This document shows positions 48,301 to 56,034 of a stretch of DNA of 64,000 nucleotides, in pieces. Location of the stretch: assembly GCF_003589595.1 (NCBI RefSeq), contig NW_020654748.1, forward strand, positions 3,193,910-3,257,909, written 5' to 3'. The notes beneath the pieces were generated by a model that ran no database searches, was not told the DNA's origin, and saw only the letters and a list, made by a program, of their open reading frames with translations. Origin of the DNA: Hyposmocoma kahamanoa. Lineage: Eukaryota; Arthropoda; Insecta; Lepidoptera; Cosmopterigidae. The first letter of the stretch is position 1, and each line of letters starts with the position of its first letter. The position numbers and the translations under genes are program-made.

Positions 48301-48522
48301 TATGCAACCAGCAGTGAAATGTACTATAAACAGACACTCACCGAAGGTCCCAAGTTAACAGTAAGCCTGTACAAATAAATGCTAATATCGAGTAGAGGCT
48401 TGCTAATGTTGCTGTACAAGTCTATGACGGTCTCACAGAACTTGTCTATGTCCGTCGTGAGTAGCTGGTCCGCGTTCGATATCCGGTTGTCTAGATTCGT
48501 CACTTGGTAGTATGTGAAGCCT
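27211..48522 (-). CDS. ABCD3: peroxisomal half ABC transporter, ABCD3/PMP70 type (C-terminal 490 residues, eleven exons)
   Basis: Half transporter of the peroxisomal membrane that imports long-chain and branched acyl-CoA substrates as a dimer. Exons in reading order: 48342-48522, 46232-46301, 44117-44211, 43036-43153, 40676-40773, 38498-38690, 37889-38018, 35292-35466, 34342-34515, 31791-31895 and 27211-27345. All are GT-AG and in phase, giving 490 residues and TGA. Membrane part: [14 protein letters not shown], the EAA-like [27 protein letters not shown]. Nucleotide-binding part: Walker [11 protein letters not shown]-loop [16 protein letters not shown], signature LSGGEKQR, Walker B FAILDE, H-loop VSHRK and C-terminus TQEFGS. 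All catalytic motifs are intact. About 170 N-terminal residues (first helices, PEX19-dependent targeting) are missing; an upstream exon must supply the codon split at 48522. Introns are swollen by repeats. Confidence 0.95.
27386..27632 (+). repeat. 300-bp dispersed element, copy
   Basis: Starts ATATCAAGTGACGGGATGAA and runs to GCGGCAGAAATAGGTAAGG; the last 60 bases of the family are missing. ABCD3 last intron. Confidence 0.85.
27699..27933 (+). repeat. tRNA-derived SINE, family 1, best copy
   Basis: The head CTGCCTCCGTGGCCGAACGG holds an A-box and GGATTCGATTCCC a B-box; the body ends CGGGGCTATGTTGAGTGTG followed by an ATT microsatellite tail. Pol III transcription and LINE-driven copying are the usual mode for such elements. 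Confidence 0.88.
28142..28948 (+). mobile_element. non-autonomous DNA transposon, 8-bp target duplication (family A, copy 1)
   Basis: The termini CATCGAGTATATAACAAGAA and (reverse complement) CATCGAGTACATAACCAGAA are flanked on both sides by TTCATACT (28134-28141, 28949-28956). It holds a 285-bp insertion of the dispersed element at 28297-28581; without it the length is 522, close to the 510 of the copy at 38920. Confidence 0.88.
28297..28581 (+). repeat. 300-bp dispersed element, full-length
   Basis: Runs from ATATCAAGTGACGGGATGAA to CACAAGGAGCTCTATTG. It is nested in the transposon 28142-28948, so it arrived later. Confidence 0.88.
28963..30376 (+). mobile_element. non-autonomous DNA transposon, 8-bp target duplication (family C)
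   Basis: Inverted termini of about 31 bp, CACAGACATATATCTAGATA followed by GACGCCGCAAG, are flanked by CTTGACAT on both sides (28955-28962, 30377-30384). Length 1414. No transposase frame is present. A related right end lies at 31250-31492. Confidence 0.88.
30602..30865. mobile_element. foldback element with long inverted repeats
   Basis: Arms of about 60 bp (CCTCCTACGTAAAGTATCGT onwards) are nearly perfect inverted copies around a partly self-complementary centre. Target duplication unclear. Confidence 0.75.
31045..31245 (-). repeat. tRNA-derived SINE, family 3
   Basis: The minus strand holds GAGGTCCCGGATTCGATCCC and a body ending GGATCAGAGCAACG. Related copies at 37115 and 47462 share ACTAAAGCACTTGT (plus strand). 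Confidence 0.7.
31250..31492 (+). repeat. truncated family C transposon, right end
   Basis: Matches 30120-30376 with small deletions and ends in the same terminus ATATATGTCTGTG. The left end is not found. Confidence 0.7.
31520..31588 (+). repeat. 300-bp dispersed element, 5' fragment
   Basis: Contains TATCAAGTGACGGACACGAA to GACTGTCCATAACA only. Confidence 0.75.
31791..31895 (-). CDS. ABCD3: ABCD3 exon (Walker B)
   Basis: 35 codons: [35 protein letters not shown]. The conserved DECTSAVS D-loop is intact. Acceptor TCGACAG, donor GTAATA. Confidence 0.94.
32165..32375. repeat. foldback element with tRNA-like core
   Basis: The termini TACAAAGATCGAAC and AGCATCTTTGTATTA are inverted. The core (32216-32295, minus strand) has a canonical A-box TGGCTTAGTGGGC and B-box GGTTCGAATCC. 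The flank at 32381-32440 is the inverted form of the flank at 8630-8680. Confidence 0.75.
32640..32770 (+). repeat. tRNA-derived SINE, family 2, diverged copy
   Basis: Contains GCGATGGTAGCCCAGTCG and CCTCGTGATGAAACCTGCAT, matching the family at 41812-42110. Confidence 0.6.
32992..33195 (-). repeat. tRNA-derived SINE, family 1
   Basis: The minus strand reads CTGCCTCCGTGGCCGAACGG, GGTTCGATTCCCGGGCCG and the usual body. A poly-T on its plus-strand left (32972-32992) is the poly-A tail. Confidence 0.88.
33200..33471. repeat. larger dispersed repeat, copy 1 left part
   Basis: Nearly the same sequence occurs at 56620-56835 (shared GTGTGAAAACACGACTCCTA). The repeat continues after the inserted element as 33708-34240, matched by 56840-56960. 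Confidence 0.7.
33472..33699 (+). mobile_element. MITE, 8-bp target duplication (family B, short copy)
   Basis: 228 bp. The termini CATTGACTTACAATTATATG and (reverse complement) CATTGACTTACAAATAAATG are flanked by CTCAAAAA on both sides (33464-33471, 33700-33707). The inner ends match the long copy at 59772-61200 in the opposite orientation, so it is an internally deleted form. Confidence 0.9.
34342..34515 (-). CDS. ABCD3: ABCD3 exon (ABC signature)
   Basis: 58 codons: [44 protein letters not shown]. Acceptor GACCAG, donor GTACGT. Confidence 0.95.
34661..34896 (+). repeat. 300-bp dispersed element, 5'-truncated
   Basis: Starts at GACTGTCCATAACAATTGCA and runs to AAGGAGCTCTATTGC. Confidence 0.82.
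35292..35466 (-). CDS. ABCD3: ABCD3 exon (Walker A)
   Basis: Codes for [31 protein letters not shown], and the Q-loop [17 protein letters not shown]. Acceptor CAACAG, donor GTTCGT. Confidence 0.95.
35490..35660 (+). repeat. 300-bp dispersed element, internal fragment
   Basis: Diverged: from about GGTGGTAAGCGACAGG to GCCTGTAATTTTT. It adjoins the next copy directly. Confidence 0.65.
35661..35916 (+). repeat. 300-bp dispersed element, plus half of an inverted pair
   Basis: Starts TTTATGACGTCAAGAGACGG and ends GCGGCAGAAACAAGTAAGGT; the next base begins an opposite-strand copy. Confidence 0.82.
35917..36107 (-). repeat. 300-bp dispersed element, minus half of an inverted pair
   Basis: The plus strand reads GGCACATGGGACTTGTCAAC and ends CGTCACTTGATATTGTAAAA, the reverse complement of the family. 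Together with 35661-35916 it can fold into a long hairpin in ABCD3 pre-mRNA. Confidence 0.85.
36471..36871. mobile_element. MITE (family D copy 1)
   Basis: Ends GGGCGCGTTCCCATTATG and (reverse complement) GGCGCATTCCCATTATG, with an interior built of repeated CGACTGTCGT-type units. The copy at 46451-46893 shares ends and interior. No exact target duplication is seen here. Confidence 0.8.
37115..37335 (-). repeat. tRNA-derived SINE, family 3
   Basis: The plus strand holds GGCCGGGGATCGAACGCAGG (B-box on minus) and CACCCAGACCCGAGAC in the body. Confidence 0.72.
37497..37684. repeat. foldback repeat with 80-bp arms
   Basis: Arms GGTAGTAGGGTCTCATTTAA and their inverted copy surround a short AT spacer; TTCTTTTTTTGATGGAAATA occurs on both arms. 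The flank has AACCGACTTCAAAAAAAGGA, a common lepidopteran repeat motif. Confidence 0.78.
37889..38018 (-). CDS. ABCD3: ABCD3 exon (start of nucleotide-binding domain)
   Basis: Codes for [40 protein letters not shown] then EVK split over the donor GTATGT. Confidence 0.93.
38391..38463. repeat. TATAC/TACTA microsatellite
   Basis: Repeated TATACTA units with one GTAGCATTAT interruption, next to an ABCD3 exon. Confidence 0.8.
38498..38690 (-). CDS. ABCD3: ABCD3 exon
   Basis: Codes for [40 protein letters not shown] and RAQANGNG. The open frame extending to 38714 reads through the acceptor ATTCCAG. Donor GTAACA. Confidence 0.94.
38920..39429 (-). mobile_element. non-autonomous DNA transposon, 8-bp target duplication (family A, copy 2)
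   Basis: The termini CATCGAGTACATAACCAGAA and inverted CATCGAGTGTATAACCAGAA are flanked by AGTCCTGT on both sides (38912-38919, 39430-39437). 510 bp, inverted relative to 28142-28948. Confidence 0.92.
39440..40670. other. ABCD3 intron, nothing recognised
   Basis: AT-rich intron sequence without repeats that I can match in this window and without coding signal. Confidence 0.4.
40676..40773 (-). CDS. ABCD3: ABCD3 exon
   Basis: Completes Tyr, then [20 protein letters not shown] and [12 protein letters not shown], a membrane helix and loop. Acceptor TTTTCAG, donor GTAATA. Confidence 0.92.
41812..42110 (+). repeat. tRNA-derived SINE, family 2
   Basis: The head CGTGGTAGCCTAATGG (A-box) and GTGGGTTCGAAACCAG (B-box) are followed by GTGAAGGAAAACATCGTGAT, a common lepidopteran SINE body, and a tail near TGGGACATATAAATGGG. 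Confidence 0.85.
43036..43153 (-). CDS. ABCD3: ABCD3 exon
   Basis: 39 codons plus one base: [39 protein letters not shown]. Donor GTGAGT after a split Tyr codon. Confidence 0.94.
43262..43522 (+). repeat. 300-bp dispersed element, copy
   Basis: From TTTTTTATGATACCGAGC to TTTCACAAGGAGAACTAG, with a small internal deletion. ABCD3 intron. Confidence 0.82.
44117..44211 (-). CDS. ABCD3: ABCD3 exon (EAA-like motif)
   Basis: Codes for [20 protein letters not shown] and [11 protein letters not shown], the ABCD-family loop that couples membrane and nucleotide-binding parts. Acceptor TTTTTCAG, donor GTAAGT. Confidence 0.94.
44274..44593. mobile_element. MITE with 70-bp inverted repeats, TA target site
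   Basis: The ends CAGGATG and CAGGGTG (reverse complement) continue into a shared GGCAGCAAGGCCAGCTACCT and are flanked by TA. TA duplication and CAGGGTGT-type ends fit the Tc1/mariner group. 320 bp, no coding. Confidence 0.82.
44780..46200. other. ABCD3 intron, nothing recognised
   Basis: No matched repeats. The GC-rich stretch at 45190-45300 gives short overlapping frames on both strands with no recognisable homology. Confidence 0.4.
46232..46301 (-). CDS. ABCD3: ABCD3 exon
   Basis: Codes for [20 protein letters not shown] then KPT plus one base: a membrane helix. Acceptor TTTTCAG, donor GTAGCC. Confidence 0.9.
46451..46893. mobile_element. MITE, TTA target duplication (family D copy 2)
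   Basis: The ends GGGTGCGTTCCCATTATG and (reverse complement) GGGCGTGGTCCCATTATG are flanked by TTA (46448-46450, 46894-46896). The interior repeats GACGACTAACAGTCGT-like units. The TTA duplication suits PIF/Harbinger. Confidence 0.85.
47462..47662 (-). repeat. tRNA-derived SINE, family 3
   Basis: Contains CGGCCGGGGATCGAACACGG and the shared CTAAAGCATTTTTGTTATGG body. A second, more decayed tRNA-like unit follows at about 47730-47905. Confidence 0.7.
47965..48148 (+). repeat. tRNA-derived SINE, family 1, 5'-truncated
   Basis: Keeps the B-box GGGTTCGATTCCCGGG and the body up to TATGGGGCTATGAATGCG with an A-rich tail. Confidence 0.82.
48342..48522 (-). CDS. ABCD3: ABCD3 exon (first recognised)
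   Basis: Starts after GTTACAG with one base of a split codon, then [20 protein letters not shown] and [20 protein letters not shown]. The phase shows it is internal. Donor GTGAGT. Confidence 0.95.
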
Positions 48523-49590
48523 CTGTAACAAACATTTCGATAGATTAGTGAAAACGGCAGAAGGCGGTAAAGACGGCGGAAAGCGGAATTAAATTGTGGT
48601 ATTCTATCGCACACTTTCCGCGATATATCTTGTACAATAGCAATAAGTAGGAAACTTTACGGCGGTGTTCAAGACTTTGCAGCTTCGTCTAAACTAATGC
48701 CGAGTCGTATAGATAACGTGACCATTATTTTTTCCTTCTAGGCGGGACTCGTGTAAATTTATTATTGTTTTAAAAATAAAACACATGTTCATGATAGTTA
48801 CGAAATGTTTAGTGATCTAATTTTTTTTTTAAATATTTAATGATCAATAATTAAAATAATATCTAGTATTATGTCGTCTGGTGGGCTGGCTTTATATATT
48901 TTTCGACCAAGCACAACACATTTTAAACACGTTCCACGGGCCGAGATCGGCACCGCCATCGATTAACTCCCGCCAAAAACATAACTATGTAAAATATGAC
49001 TTACTTGCTGCTACGCGCCATTCTTCTGAATGTATTGTCACGCGTGTCCTGTTTAATCAAAGCGGGATATTTTTAACTATTTTGGGGGCAGCGGGACGCG
49101 AAGCTTAATAGCGGGACTGACGCATGGTCACGTTACTTATAAGCGTCTTGCCATTGGCACGCTTTTCAACTGAACCCAATGTGGCCAGTTGATATAAGAA
49201 CCATCCAATAGGTGGCAACAGCTCTGTATACGACCGTTCACACACGTTGTGACTCCCTTATTCTTACACCATAATTCATTGACGGAAGTTAATGAAGTTG
49301 ACAAACTCATATAATTTGTTTCTATAATAGTCTGTGTATATACTCTGTTGTTGTAGATTCTCTCCTCAGTGAACTTTTTCGGAATTTACCGGTCATTCTT
49401 TGAGTTAAAAACGCATGCGTTCCTCAACTTGGCATTGGCGGGTTTACCGGTATGGTATCGATGGCGATGTAACATTATAAAGTAGAAGTACAGCACATAG
49501 TCATTTTTACTTGACATTGGCGCAAACATCGTTTGTTTCGACGGAGCCATAGCATTTAAAAGAAGAAGGTGTCATTTTTCCTCTAAATTT
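48523..49590. other. upstream of the first recognised ABCD3 exon
   Basis: No coding exon recognised. Short frames at 48881-49108 show no homology. Confidence 0.4.
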
Positions 49591-49596
49591 CTCTTT

Positions 49597-49715
49597 TATG
49601 ATAGCAAGTGACGAGACGAACAAGTCGTGCGCCTAGGGATAATAAGCGACGCGTCTATTCTAGCAGTTGCAGTGACATTCAGAGCTTTAAATCGTAAATA
49701 TTTGAGACAAGTCAC
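49597..49715 (+). repeat. 300-bp dispersed element, 5' fragment
   Basis: From TTATGATAGCAAGTGACGAG to AAATCGTAAATATTTGAGAC. Confidence 0.78.
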
Positions 49716-49739
49716 TTCACTTCACTTTTTATTTTTATG

Positions 49740-50860
49740 GCTCCATCATTATGAGAAATGATGATTTTGCCAATGTCACGGTTGTAAGAAAAAAAAACGA
49801 AACAAAAAAAATAATCGCTAAGCTCTAATAGGACATTAACCGGTGTTGGTAAGTTGGACCACGGGAGTACTCAGTGGAGAATGTAAAACAAAAACAAAAT
49901 GTAAAACATTTATAAATATATGTTATTTAAGTGGATAAATTTACATAGAGTAACAATATGGGGGGAGAGCACTAAAGTTAAGAGGTTATTTATGTTAATG
50001 GGGCGGGGGAATTTTGGAGAAAGTAAGTTATAAAGTGGAACAGCAATATTAGGACAATTGAAAAAAATGTGTTCCAAGGTACCGTCTTCTAGGCCGCACT
50101 CGCACAGTGTGTGATCTCGGACTCTGATTTTACGCAAAAATACAGGGGTGCAAACATGGCCTAAGCGCAAACGAATAATAGTGGAAGTGATGTTTTTAGG
50201 CAAATCGCGACGTTTAAAAAACCAGGGTTTAGTGGGTAGATTTGGTTGGAGGTTACCATAGTGTCTACCAACAGTTTGTCGTGATTCCTGCCAAAGGACC
50301 GACCAGGAGGCTAGCATTTGGGGTTTGGTCATGGCGAGCAGATCTCTGGGAAAGCATTTACAGTATTTGCATACGCCAATTCTTGTCGCATTCTTTGCAA
50401 AGGCGTCTACTGCTTCGTTGCCACTAATCCCACTGTGACCGGGAATCCAGGCCAGAGTTACCTCAATTCCCGCACAATGACATCGGTACAGAGCTTCCTT
50501 AATTTGGAGGGTGATAGAGAAATTGTCTTTGGAATGAAACGGTAGCTTAATAATGTCTTGGAGGCAACTTAGTGAGTCTGAGAAAACATTTATTAATTTT
50601 ATGGGACTCAATATATAAAATGGCTTCGAGTATTGCAATAGCCTCTCCCGAAAAGACCGAATTCAGATAGGGGGATTTAAAACTGAGTACGACATTGAAC
50701 TTGGGGAACCAAACCGCGGCTCCCAAGTCGCCATGTTCGTGTATTTTGAAGCGTCGGTAAAAACAGTAGTCCAGTCATGCCATTCTCTCTCAACTATATC
50801 GTTGAAGTCTTGGTTTGCTCCAAGGGTATCCTTCATGATGCGAAAACTAAGATAGATAGA
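49740..50860 (-). pseudogene. non-LTR retrotransposon fragment with RNase H domain
   Basis: The open frame from 50638 to 49910 codes for the second half of an RNase H domain and a Cys-rich tail: NVFSDSLSCLQDI (catalytic Asp), VTLAWIPGHSGISGNEAVDA (HxG...NExAD), then IIRLRLGHVCTPVFLRKIRV, CECGLEDGTLEHIFFNCP. Upstream, out of frame, are DWTTVFTDASKYT (first Asp) and SGEAIAILEAI (Glu), so the D-E-D-D set is present but split by at least two frameshifts. This fits the I/R1/Jockey-like LINE groups that carry RNase H. The RT domain is missing. It abuts a GATA microsatellite at 50851-50878. Confidence 0.85.
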
Positions 50861-50878
50861 TAGATAGATAGATAAATA
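50851..50878. repeat. (GATA)n microsatellite
   Basis: GATAGATAGATAGATAGATA at the 5' break of the retrotransposon fragment. Confidence 0.9.
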
Positions 50879-50884
50879 GACAAG

Positions 50885-51040
50885 TCAAATAATCTTTATT
50901 TCATATGTAAGCAAATTACACTTGAAATCGTCATACTGATTAAATTCTACTGCTCATTCGTAAGGCAGATTCCCCTGAGAAGAATGAGCAAGAAACTCTA
51001 GGGGTTGCTCTTTGTAAATATACATTTGAATACATCTTAG
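50885..51040 (-). repeat. LINE/SINE tail repeat
   Basis: The reverse complement of the sequence at 8390-8510 and 13010-13115: GACGATTTCAAGTGTAATTT (minus strand), CAGGGGAATCTGCC. Confidence 0.65.
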
Positions 51041-51092
51041 ATCGAGAATACCTGCAAGAGCTAAACGGGTTATTACCACGGATTTTGGTTGC

Positions 51093-51232
51093 GTCAAGTT
51101 GACAAGTATCATATGCTTGTAATTTCACCAGCACCCTTGGCCTTCAAAACAGTAACGCAGTAATAATCACATTTTTGTTTGGCGGCAGAATTACGACGAA
51201 CTCTGTGCACAAGGGACTCTACTGCTACTAAG
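51093..51232 (+). repeat. 300-bp dispersed element, 3' part
   Basis: From GTCAAGTTGACAAGTATC to CACAAGGGACTCTACTGC. Confidence 0.78.
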
Positions 51233-51984
51233 TTCCCATTCATTCAGTAAGTGAACATTAATGATTAATTTAACATTGCACTATAAGCATCATAAAAAAG
51301 TAAATTACGCAATAGCTTTTATGTCGTTGGGTATAAAACACTATGTCAAGTGATAAAACTGTTTCTATGTTTATAAAACCCATTGCATTGTATATAACAC
51401 AACAATGATAAGTCACTTGCTATCAAATAATCAATTGTATTATAATACAAGTTTTAATCAAGTTAACGGATATGACTTTTGAAAGTGATTGGTTGATATG
51501 CTATTTACAATTGTAATTATATGACCGTGTGATTCAATAGCTTAGATTTAATTACTATTTAAAACTCTCTCGTGTAAATTTTTAAGATTGCAAAGTTGCC
51601 TTGCTTTTTACCCCATAATACGTTAGAGTACCTTAAAAGATCAGGTAATTATCAATAATAATAAACCATTTATTTCAGATATATACATTCATCCATAACA
51701 TTTGTTAGTAAAGTACTTAAGCTAGTGTTCGGTTTAAAATAATAATAAAACAAAATTATTCCTATGTATTACGATGGGAGTACAACGCATCGTACCCAGG
51801 TAACGACAGGATAACTGGCTACGCATTGGTAGCGGTGTGCAAGCAATTAAAAATTGTTGTATACTTTAAAAAATATACGTTGACACAGAATGCCTACTCA
51901 CTCTTAGCCTTATATAACCTCAAATTGTAGGCTGCGAAAATTTCAAATGACAGCAGTATATTCTACTCCTTTGCCGTATGCATA

Positions 51985-52316
51985 AAACGGCCCATTCACT
52001 ACCTGGATGGCAGTCCGTCCACAGGCAGGAAACTGCCTATTCACTCTTAAACCTCAAATTATAGGCTGGGGAAATTACAGATGACAGTAGTATATTCTAC
52101 TCCTTTGCCGTACACATAAAACGGCCTATTCACTACCTGCATGGCAGTCCACAGGCAGGAAACTGTTCACACAATATCCTGCGTATGGCCTACGGATGGA
52201 GTCTCCCAGGACGCATTTCAGGATTGCAGGATGGTTTGCACGCTGCGACTATATTCATAATCCTGCATTACGCGGCGTATAAGGCGGACTGCAATGCAGG
52301 ATAATGAATGCCCTTC
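51985..52316. repeat. MITE-like repeat, copy 2 (inverted) with a partial tandem end
   Basis: 52125-52316 is the reverse complement of 5036-5235. Its left end is repeated at 51985-52060 with ACGGCCCATTCACTACCTGG and GCAGGAAACTGCC. Confidence 0.75.
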
Positions 52317-52929
52317 TAGGCCATATAAAAAACTAAGCGCTTTGTGCAGATGGAGTGTTCCGTATTAACATAGGATTAGGTCGCTGAAGTCCGCTGAACA
52401 TCAGATAATATTGTGTCTATTATACATTAAAAAAACAATTCATACAAAAATGGACAGTCTGTATTTGATAAGAGTAATTACACGAAATCATTATATATAT
52501 ATACATACAGAAAGAACTCGTAGTCTATTGTACCGGACTTGGACTTGGCTCCACGTGATAAAATACACGACCTTCGATATGACAAGATAATGAACTAACT
52601 GCAACAGGTAGAAAATGAGGTAGTTATATGATTCAATCGCTTTTGGATCAAGGTGATCTTTATGAAGTTGGAAAGACATTTGGACATGTAAAAAAAGGTA
52701 CAAAATTTATGTAAATTGTAATACATATTACAATTTTATTCTTCATAAGAAAATAGTACATATATTCACGTGTTACACAGCTGTATTCAGAACGTGGTGA
52801 AATTGATCGTGAATAAGACCCAGCTTTCCATTTATTAAAACGATCATGTGACAACGTTCGGCCAGCGTACGATTCTGTTGACTTTGGGCGTCAAATACGA
52901 GTCAGCTTTTTTAAGCATTTTATTGATGA

Positions 52930-53460
52930 ATTAGGTGTTTTTGAGTTTGATGATTGATATATCGCACTACTATTACAATAAAGTTGTAACGCAAAATTTG
53001 TGAAATTCAACATTATATCATTGCTGAAGATAAAATTTGATCCCCAACACGTCTATAAAACTGTCGTTAGAATATTATAAGGAACAATCGAAAGATATCT
53101 ACTTAACTCAAAATGAAAAAAAAAAAAAAAACCTTATGTAAGCTAGTTCTGGCCAAAAGAATCCTTACTCAAACATATTAAAAGTTTTTTCCCTTTTATT
53201 TAATTTAAATATATTTCACAAGTAGGAAATTGTGATAAACTTAAACCCATACATAAATTTTATCTTTCAAAGGTACCGAGTACTTAGTACTTGGTGTAAC
53301 GGGCTGGTGTCCGCAACTCGACGTCAAGCCGCCTATTTTGCGTAAGGTATCGAGTAATTAGTTGTACATCGATTCCTAAAAAATACACTTTTTGAGTTAA
53401 TATACTATCGTATCAGCAGTGCGATATGTAGGGTATTCGATTTGTGTGATAATTAATAAT
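52930..53460 (-). repeat. larger dispersed repeat, diverged copy
   Basis: The reverse complement shares segments with 33700-34020 (CTAACGACGGTTTTATTGAC-like, ACTTTTTGAG). Part of the same family as 33200 and 56620. Confidence 0.5.
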
Positions 53461-53565
53461 TGAGACCTATTCTCCAAATGAGTTACGTACTAATTTTTTT
53501 TTTACTTAGCGCCACTAGAATTACTTTAAAATTCTAGTTTCGCTTCCTAAGTGAGTAGTTTTATC

Positions 53566-53994
53566 CGCTTATTCCCAGTTGTCAGCAATGACTTTGTTCC
53601 CACTGGCGACAAATAGGAAAAAAATTCCAAATATGTTACCAGGTGGTGACAAACGGGATAAGTCTCAATTGTTACCAGTGGTGATTTCCAGTGGCGACAA
53701 ATGGGAAAAAATCCCATACGTTACCAGGTGGTGACAAACGGGATAAAAAGTTTCAGTTGTTACCAGTGGTGATTTCCAGTGGCGACAAATGGAAAAAAAT
53801 CCCATATGTTACCAGGTGGTGACAAACGGGATAAAAAATCCCAGTTGTTGCCAGTGATGATTTCTACTGGCGACAAATGGGGAAAAAAATCTCATATTTA
53901 CCAGGTGGTGACAAACGAGATAAAAATATCTATTGTTGCCACTGGCGGCAAATGGAATTTACAATATAATAATAATGACAACTGGGAATAAGCG
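53566..53994. mobile_element. MITE, 8-bp target duplication, with internal minisatellite (family E)
   Basis: The termini CGCTTATTCCCAGTTGTCA are perfect 19-bp inverted repeats, flanked by GTTTTATC on both sides (53558-53565, 53995-54002). The interior is a tandem array (see 53598-53955). Confidence 0.9.
53598..53955. repeat. minisatellite, about 100-bp unit, four copies
   Basis: Units share GTTACCAGGTGGTGACAAAC and CAGTGGCGACAAATGG. The open frame 53779-53991 is just this array in one frame. Confidence 0.9.
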
Positions 53995-54002
53995 GTTTTA
54001 TC

Positions 54003-55745
54003 TTACGATGCAGTAAAACTACATCCGAAGGTACGGAATTTAAAAATTGTAATTAATTTATATTTGGTGGTTTTAACCACTCTATGCGACTCCTTGTACA
54101 TATGTATAGACATTTATCTATCATTTGGAATGGGTTATTTCGAACATTGGTGATAATAATATTCAAGCAAAGAAGGATGGCGAAAGCTGCCCCAATAACG
54201 ACGAAGAGCCGTTATGACTTTGCTAGTATAATTTTGCGTTTTAGTTTATGCCTAGTTATAAATATATTTTTGTATATTTTTAGAAGTCAGTAATAAAAAA
54301 AATGCATAACATTGTATTTTAGAATAGATGCACGAACACAACGCAATTGATTCAGTTCGATCATAGACAAGGTAACGTTCTTGTACGTACGTTTCATTTT
54401 AAGCATGATTGAATGTTTACCTACCTGAAGTATTGGTTATTTTATAGCACACACATAAAACATTAAAGCTATAAAATACCTAATAAAATAATCAATTAAA
54501 CAGTAATGGCATAAAGCAAAAAAAGGGAACAAAAATATTTAGACAATATTTAAATGAGAGATAATGAAAGTTGCAAAGGAACGTTTTGACAAGAGACCTC
54601 TTGCCAATATCATTGTCATATTGATTTTTTTTTTCTGGCCATGGAAACAAAGTCCTTCAGCCGAAAACATAAAAATAAGTTTTTCTGTAAATATGGCCGC
54701 CACAAAGAGGATAGGCAATTTGAGGCGGCGTGCTTGGATTGACTCGGGATTCCTTAGAACGGGCCGATACGGGTATTCCAGTTCGAGATTCGTATAATTT
54801 CGCGTTTTAATCTTCAATTAAGGCACAATAGCACTATCCTATTCCACTTTAAACTAGATTTCACAAAATAATTGAAAGTCAAAATAAAAACGACACTTTT
54901 CCCTCCAAAAGATCCAGAGCGAATCCCCTTGTCATATTGATATTCAGAACAGTGTGACCATTTGTGGCAGATTTCTGCCATTTAGGCAGATTATATTTTT
55001 ATTAATTTTCATTGCTGCAGAACATGATAAGTTATATTAAATGTGGCAGAGTTTGGAAGATTTGGAAATATTCGGGAAGTTCTTTATTGTTTTTGGGAAT
55101 AACCTGAAAACTTGTTATTTTCTGCTAGTACGAACAAACATCTGCGTGCTGATTTTGATTCAAATCGGAATCGATCCGATCGGGTAGTCTAGAAATGAGA
55201 TGGGTTTCTGAGCGAGAAGATGAACCTGATTCCTACTATATCTTTCTAATTTGTGAGTTAAATCAACTATTGTCCAGATTAGAAATGTCAAAAGTTTCCG
55301 ATCGGCCAGTTGTGAATCGCAATTACGCGCGTCAACTCTGAAAAGACGCAGTTTCCGATCGGGAGACGCAATCAAAATCGAGCTGCTGAAGCGAAATACA
55401 AGACAATGTTATATACATAACCTATATCAACTTTATAATCCCACCTTCTACAGGCTGTACTCAATTAGCTTTTTTGATGCTTTGATAATGAATCACAAGT
55501 ATTGATAGGTCTCTTTAATGCACGTCGTCAAAAGCACTGGGTCATAAAATATACGGGACGCCGCCATCCTTCTTTAATGATTTACTGTGCCAGAAAAACC
55601 ACACCACTCAGGTACCTGGCCCCAAAACAGAGAACTCTATACAGCGGCGTACCGTTGATTTCTGTCGTCCGGGGCCACACCTTAAATTTGTTGCTCTCTC
55701 TATTTTCACGATTGCAAAAGTGGAAAGTTCGGGTCGGCTCGACTC
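54003..55745. other. no gene or matched repeat
   Basis: Short open frames at 54564 (plus) and 55160 (minus) have no recognisable homology and no supporting splice context. Confidence 0.4.
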
Positions 55746-55751
55746 GATTGT

Positions 55752-56034
55752 TTTTTTTATGATACCAAGTGACGGGGCGAACGAGTCATGCGTCTGGTGG
55801 TGAGCGACACGCCTGTCCATAACAGCTGCAATGCCACTCAGTGCTTCAAATAACATAGTTCTGAGGGGCACTACCATTGCGCCCATCTCACCTTGAGACA
55901 TAAGTTGACAAGTCGTGTGCCTGTAATTTCACCAGCACCCTAACCCATCAAAACCGGAACGAACAATGCTCACATATCCGCATGGCGGCAGAAATAGGTA
56001 AGGTGGCAGTACTTCACTGGACGAACTTTCTCAC
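55752..56034 (+). repeat. 300-bp dispersed element, full-length
   Basis: From TTTTTATGATACCAAGTGAC to TGGACGAACTTTCTCAC, ending in a CTCACTTT simple repeat. Confidence 0.86.

Noticed and set aside
53598..53955. Direct repeats that could be taken for a CRISPR array
   Set aside because: Units are about 100 bp, diverged from each other, have no unique spacers of fixed length, and lie inside a MITE in a eukaryotic genome.
53779..53991. Open frame of 70 codons
   Set aside because: It is the minisatellite translated in one frame; its repeats explain the open frame.
55160..55375. 71-codon minus frame
   Set aside because: No homology recognised, contains repeated GATCGG-like motifs on both strands suggesting an old repeat.
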